From Juglans regia (lineage: Eukaryota > Streptophyta > Magnoliopsida > Fagales > Juglandaceae), in assembly GCF_001411555.2 (NCBI RefSeq), contig NC_049901.1:9744681-9808680 (forward strand): a DNA stretch of 64,000 bases. The letters run 5' to 3'. A program made the position numbers and the translations under genes. The stretch's first letter is position 1; every line of letters begins with the position of its first letter. The notes beneath the pieces are model-generated. The model did no database searches and was not told the origin of the DNA. It worked only from the letters and a program-made list of their open reading frames with translations. Shown here piece after piece: positions 58,728-64,000 of this stretch.

Positions 58728-59801
58728 ATGTCCAGCGCAGATGAGGAAAAAGAAGAAAAGGAGAGGCTTGTTGAGGCCACTACCAAAGTGGAGTACTTGG
58801 AGCCATTGATGTCAAAAGAGCTTCTCTGCAAATTCCCCGACAACTCGGCCTTCGATTTTGACTACACGCAGAGCTCAATATGGTCCCCTTTGGTCCCTCG
58901 GGCTTTCAGTCCCATGGACTTGGACTTTGATTTGGGTTTCATAACACCAAGGAATCTCTCATTCGGGATGGAGTTGGATATGGATTTGGGCAACAAAAAC
59001 AAGCTCAAGAAAGTCACTTCCAACATCAAGAAGAAGATCAGCACCACTGCCTTCAACATCAATCTTAATCTTTTGAAAATGAAGCATAAGAAGAAAATGA
59101 AGGCATCTGAGTTCTCTCCAACTCCCATAAAGAGCACATGTTATCCTGCCACCTCGAAGGTATTTATACTTCTTTCTCGGTTCTTGATTCATCTTTCTTT
59201 CATATTTTTTTTCCTTTCGTTTAGTTTTGTCAGCTCAAAAGATTACAATTTTGATATAAAAATTGAGGAAAAGTAATGTATTTGAAAACTTATCGCTGGA
59301 AAATTTCAGATTTTTGGGGTAAGTTTAAGATTCAGAACCACAATGCTAGTTTTTAGCACAGGAAAGGTTGAATCTTCTGGGGTAACCATTTGACTCGCGG
59401 CAATACAACCCCTGAAACTCCCAGATGTGTTCAATGAAAATGTTGAAATTATCAGGGAAGAATGTGCAACTCTAGGTCAATCCGACAAGGAGAAACCAAT
59501 GTTTTGCAATACGTGCTACAACATTCTTCATGTTCACATTTTTCTAAAAGAAAAAAACAAAAAGGCAAAAACTATTATGTTCACTTGCTCTGGCTCATCA
59601 ATTAGCAGTTTCCTTAAATTTCAAGTCTGCCAAGTCTTTCACTTGGAGTTCACACATCCAGTACTTAATTTTATACGTATACAGGCATGGACTAAGGTGC
59701 TAAAAGCTACGGCCAAACATTTCAAGAAAAAGCAGAAGAAAGATCATACGGCCTATTGGAAGCCCTCCAACTATCTTAGAGATGGACATATTTCAAGATG
59801 A
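58728..59801 (+). CDS. Uncharacterised plant protein, two exons
   Basis: Exon 1 58728-59159 and exon 2 59685-59801, joined by AAG/GTATTT and TATACAG/GCATGG in phase 0. They encode 182 residues. The start is the first in-frame ATG (MSSADEEKEEKE). The frame is open upstream to 58575, but that codon is TTG. The protein begins with a charged Glu/Lys segment, then SKELLCKFPDNSAFDFDYTQ, SSIWSPLVPRAF, several DLDFDLGF/MELDMDLG acidic repeats, and a strongly basic C-terminal half (NKLKKVTSNIKKKI, MKHKKKMK, KHFKKKQKKDH). There is no signal peptide or membrane segment. The basic runs would suit nuclear or nucleic-acid association, but this is inference. I recognise no named family. The clean splice and contrasting composition support a real gene. 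Confidence 0.75.
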
Positions 59802-59829
59802 TTATTCTATTTGTATTTTTTTCTTCTTT

Positions 59830-60490
59830 TTGTTAATAAATAAACTCGATTTCGGTTTATAATTTTTTTTTATTTTTGGCAGACATTCTCTTCCTCTTAA
59901 TGGCATATTGTATTTATATTTTTGAATTTAATAATCTGCATTTTAATTAGTGGGAGTGCCCCGATGAGGACATTATCGTTTGCGAACATGTGAAACTTTA
60001 CCTAAAAAAAGGGACTATCTTTTAACTAGGAAGTATGAACAGATCATCTACTTACCTAGTTATCATTGCTTCTATCGACACGAAAGAGTGCGTTTAAATT
60101 AGTGTTGTACCTTTTCGAAAATTTCACTTAACTGACTAGGTTGATGTCAATTCGATAACGTTTCCATACGTTGAAACCAGTAGGAAAATAAGTGTAGCAC
60201 AGGTGTTTGTAAGAATGCATCAGAGAGATTATATTTGAATAAAAGAACAACTTCTCAGAGTTCTGTTTTACTAGTTTCGGAAGCCAACGTCAGCAGAAGA
60301 GTATAGGTGGAATATGCATTGTCATTTGTCCAACTTGCGAAGATAAAGAACTTCAAGCAAACAAATGATACTACGAAGGCGATGCGTTACACAATTATGA
60401 CGCTTAATTTGAAGCGCTAGCTTTTAACATCACTATATATGTTCGACGAATGGATACAACACACTATAGAACTTTCAAACATTGAAACTC
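59830..60490. other. Intergenic DNA
   Basis: AT-rich 3' flank of the uncharacterised gene, followed by DNA with no recognised coding segment up to the gypsy LTR. Confidence 0.5.
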
Positions 60491-60497
60491 CTTAACA

Positions 60498-60808
60498 TGC
60501 AGCAATTCACTGTAATAGAATGTACTAGAAAGTAATGGAAAAGGATAGATGTATTTCTGCTATCAAACAGAGAACACGCTTTCTTCAAGGAAAGCACCTC
60601 TACTACACAATAACAAAATAATATTCCAAAAGTACCTCAGGCGTGAACACTGTGCCTGCTATTATACTAGGAAGGATTGAATTACTAATAAGTCCTCACT
60701 CTAATATGGACTAAAGGCCCTTACAATACTTTGTTTAACTAAACAAATAACTAACATAGTTGGTCCATCTTGTCTAGCTCGAGGCCCACAATCTTCTCAA
60801 GTTCCGCA
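60498..60808 (-). mobile_element. Candidate 3' LTR of the gypsy element
   Basis: On the minus strand a purine tract (GAAGAAATAAGAGGGG) is followed at 60808 by TGCGGAACTTGAG. The block ends GTGAATTGCTGCA at 60498, giving TG..CA ends 311 bp apart. A TATA-like CTAGTATAATAGCAGG lies inside. The second LTR is outside the window, so the borders cannot be checked. Confidence 0.45.
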
Positions 60809-60954
60809 CCCCTCTTATTTCTTCAGCAGCCAGTTTACGAAGCCCATGGTACTCAGCCCACGACCACACTTAACCCTAACTCATCTCCCGACAGCAAGTC
60901 CTCCACTTCTTAGATCTGCTTCTTCATGCCGCCGTATGACAACTCTCTCTCCCT

Positions 60955-63900
60955 TCAGAAAACCTTGCCCACAAGGTGGGGAAAGTCTTCACAAAGGCGG
61001 TGGTGCAGCTCCCATGAAGCTTCCTTTGCCTTTTGTCCTTGCCAGCGGATCAACATCTCCACTAAAGGTCGGTTCTTGACCTTCTTTAATCTCCTCTGTA
61101 ACACTTCTTCTGGTTCGGCTTGGATAACCCCTTTACTATCTGTCGGTGGTAGTGTTGTTAGTGGTAACGCTCCTTGGCTGAGCTTAGGCTTGAGCTGTGA
61201 AACATGAAATAAATTGTGGATTTGTGCTGCGGCTGGAAGCTTCAAATGATAGGCTACCTCCCCAATCCTTTGTTCTACTTGGTATGGCCCATAATAGCGC
61301 GGTGAAAGCTTAAGACTTTGGCGTCGACTGATAACTGATTGAAGACTGTCGATAGGGCTGCAATTTGAGGAAAACCCAATCCCCGATCTGGTAGCTTTGT
61401 TCCTTTCTTTTGTTGTTGGCGTATTTCCGCATTCTCTCTTGGGCATTAACCATATTCTGTTTCAACAGGTTCCACAGCTGCTCACGGTTTTGCAAGGTAA
61501 CTTCAACTTCCTCCAACCTTGCTGAACCCGGAATATAACTGCTTAGTTTAGGGGGTAAATACCCACCCGTATAATGCTTCAAATGGGGTTATTTTTATGG
61601 ATGCATACTAGAATTATAACACCACTCTGCCAATTCAATCCATTGAGCCCAATCCTTTGGTATGTCTCCCACATAACTCCTTAGATAGTTCTCTACCCAT
61701 TTATTGACTGCCTCTGTTTGGCCATCCGTTTGTGGATGATAAGCTGTACTAAAGGCTAGTTGAACCCCCTCTAAGGAGAATAATTCCTTCCAAAACCGAC
61801 TTGTGAACGAGGGGTCCCTGTCTGAAACTATTGACTGTGGCATTCCATAGAGCTTAAACACATGCTTCATAAAGAGTTAGGCCACCACCTTTGCTGTGTA
61901 TAGGTGAGAAATGGGAACAAAATGGCTGTACTTCGTAAATCTGTCCACCACCACCCAAAGGGCATTAAATTTTCTACAATTAGGTAGCCCTTCAACAAAA
62001 TCCATCGTTATATCTGCCCACGGTTTAGAGGGAATGGGCAGGGGTTGTAAAAGCCCACTGGGGAGGGAGTTGTCTACCTTCACCACTTGGCATATATCAC
62101 ACTCCCGTAGGAATGCCTTCACATTAGCCTTCTGACCAGGCCAATAGAAATCTCTCTTAAGTCTATGTAGGTTTTATCAAACCCCATATGTCCACCCATT
62201 GGACTACTGTGGATTAACTCCAATATCTTTTGAATTAGGCCCTGATTTGCTGGAATATATATTCTGTTTTTATATAAAAGCAAACCATTTTTTACTGTAT
62301 AAGGGTTGTTTAAATCGCCAACTTGATGTTTCTTCCATAACCCTTGTACAATAGGGTCCCCCTCATACAAGGTCTTAATTTCTTCCCCCCAGTCCCAACT
62401 AGGTAGGGATATCACAGATAGTGTTGCTGTAATTTCCTCTCTTTGCCTAGACAAGGCATCTGCTACAACATTCTCTCTTCCTTTCTTGAATTCCACCACA
62501 AAATCATATCCCAACAGTTTAGAAATCCACTTTTGTTGCATAGTGGTTCCTACTCTCTGCTCCAAATAAAATTTGAGGCTTTGATGATCAGTTTTAACAA
62601 CAAAAGCCTGGCCTAACAGATAGGGCCGCCACTTTTGCACTGCTGAAACTAGTGCAAAAAGTTCATTTTCATACGTCGACATACTCACAGCCCTACCTTT
62701 CAAAGCCTTGCTGAAAAAGGCTATTGGCCCAATTGCATCAAAACAGCTCCAATAGCCTCCCCTGATGCATCACACTCAATTACAAAAGGTGAATGGAAGT
62801 TTGGTAATGCCAAGACAGGGGGCTGGGTCACGGCAGTCTTCAAGTTGTCAATGGCCACTTGTGCTTCACCAGTCCATTTAAAGTTTTCTTTCTTCAACAA
62901 ATCTGTTAGCCTGGCAGCAACAGCCCCATATCCTTTTATAAACCTTCGATAATACCCCGTGAGGCCCAGAAAACCTCTCAAGTCTTTAACTGATCATGGG
63001 GTAGGCCAATCTAGCATTGCCTTCAGCTTGTCAGGGTCAGCCCGTACACCCTGGCCAGAAATGAGATGGCCCAAGTACGACACTTCATTTAAACCAAAGC
63101 TGCATTTGCTCATTTTAGCAAATAATTGGTGCTGCCTCAAGGCATCGAAAGTAATCTTTAAATGGTTCAAATGAGCTGCTGCATCTTGACTATAAACTAA
63201 AATATCATCAAAAAATACTAAAATGAATTTTCTGAGATACAGTTTAAAAACCTGATTCATTAAGCTTTGGAAGGTTGATGGGGCGTTAGTCAAGCCGAAT
63301 GGCATAACTAGAAACTCATAATGCCCTTCATGTGTCCGGAAAGCAGTCTTTGGAATATCCTTGGGCTTCACTCGTATTTGATGGTAGCCCGACCTCAAGT
63401 CCAACTTTGAAAATACCTTTGCCCCATGTAGTTCATCCAGCAACTTCTCCACCATTGGTATAGGATATTTATCCTTAATAGTGGCACTGTTTAGTGCCCT
63501 ATAATCGACGCATAAATGCCACGACCCATCCGCCTTCCTTACCAACAAAACCGGTGAGGAATAAGGGCTTTGACTAGGTCTAATAACCCCAGAATCCAGC
63601 AACTCCATAACAATCTTTTCAATCTCGCTTTTTGGAAATAAGGATATCAGTAGGGCCGAACAGAATGGGGTTAGTTCCTGGCTGTAAAAGGATGGCATGA
63701 TCATGGGAACGGTTTGGGGGTAGGCCTTTTGGGGTGGCAAAAATGTCGGGATAGTCGTTGAGTAATTGTTGTATATTTTCTGGAATTTGGTTGGGTTGGT
63801 GTTTGGCTATTTGTTCAATGAAATGCAAAATAATTCCCTTGTTTTCCATTTGGCTACACTTGTGGATGGGTCCTTCAATCCACGTGTTCACTGTGAGTCC

Positions 63901-64000
63901 TTTTAACTGGACAGCAGCTTGCTGGATTGTAAATTGCATTGTCAATTCTCTGAAATTCCATAATATTGGGCCTAAACCTTGCAACCATTGCACACCAAGT
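60955..64000 (-). mobile_element. Ty3/gypsy chromovirus, decayed, running off the right edge
   Basis: Minus-strand order: region upstream of reverse transcriptase (63993-63619); reverse transcriptase (63740-62994, with [18 protein letters not shown] and FFDDILVYS); RNase H (62981-62460, [35 protein letters not shown]); integrase (about 62250-61440, CDICQVVK zinc-binding part, ITMDFVEGLP, SDRDPSFTSRFW, HPQTDGQTEAVNKW); chromodomain (about 61125-60980, PEEVLQRRLKKVKNRPLVEM, LIRWQGQ, SWE). Frameshifts lie near 63640, 62710, 62150 and 61350, and in-frame stops near 62994 and 61877. The element is inactive. The chromodomain places it in the chromovirus clade, whose integration is guided to particular chromatin. 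Confidence 0.92.

Overview
This window is nuclear DNA from a flowering plant. It has intron-containing genes with GT..AG junctions, AT-rich intergenic DNA, plant-specific families (RUG3-type RCC1 protein, MYB-CC factor, X8 domain, hybrid proline-rich protein, WAT1 transporter) and dense transposable-element debris. A short MITE whose termini carry TTTGGAT and GAGATGAGATGAG is scattered through the window. From memory that looks like repeats of Fagales trees (walnut, pecan, oak relatives), but this placement is only an inference.

Layout, left to right. 0.9-1.7 kb: 5' exons of a WAT1/EamA transporter, minus strand. 3.0-4.9 kb: copia LTR remnant with ~92-bp tandem repeats, interrupted by a hAT element (8-bp TSD) and a solo LTR (5-bp TSD). 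6.6-11.6 kb: complete six-exon RUG3 gene, plus strand. 15.3-16.9 kb: complete six-exon MYB-CC factor, minus strand. 18.4-18.8 kb: copia-like LTR relic. 23.0-24.2 kb: intronless LRR protein. 26.5-30.4 kb: 20S proteasome alpha-3 subunit, with an uninterrupted ORF and a predicted 2.9-kb 5'UTR intron full of repeats. 30.7-39.0 kb: transposon-rich tract with MITEs, a foldback element, two more hAT elements with 8-bp TSDs, and a 3.7-kb CACTA element with 3-bp TSD carrying exon-like GC-rich sequence. 39.7-40.4 kb: hybrid proline-rich protein. 42.8-43.3 kb: LINE 3' end. 45.1-51.0 kb: nearly complete but decayed L1-type LINE interrupted by a MITE. 53.2-54.8 kb: three-exon X8-domain protein. 56.5-57.1 kb: free-standing RNase H-like ORF. 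58.7-59.8 kb: two-exon gene of unknown function. 60.5-64.0 kb: decayed Ty3/gypsy chromovirus running off the right edge.

The host genes are unrelated housekeeping, organelle, regulatory, cell-wall and transport genes, each presumably with its own promoter. No bacterial-type operon, CRISPR array, rRNA or tRNA gene was seen. The most notable observations are the three hAT elements built of short palindromic oligomers, the CACTA element with possible captured exons, the free-standing RNase H-like ORF with substituted catalytic positions, and the uncharacterised 182-residue protein. I did not find a clear new multi-gene system.
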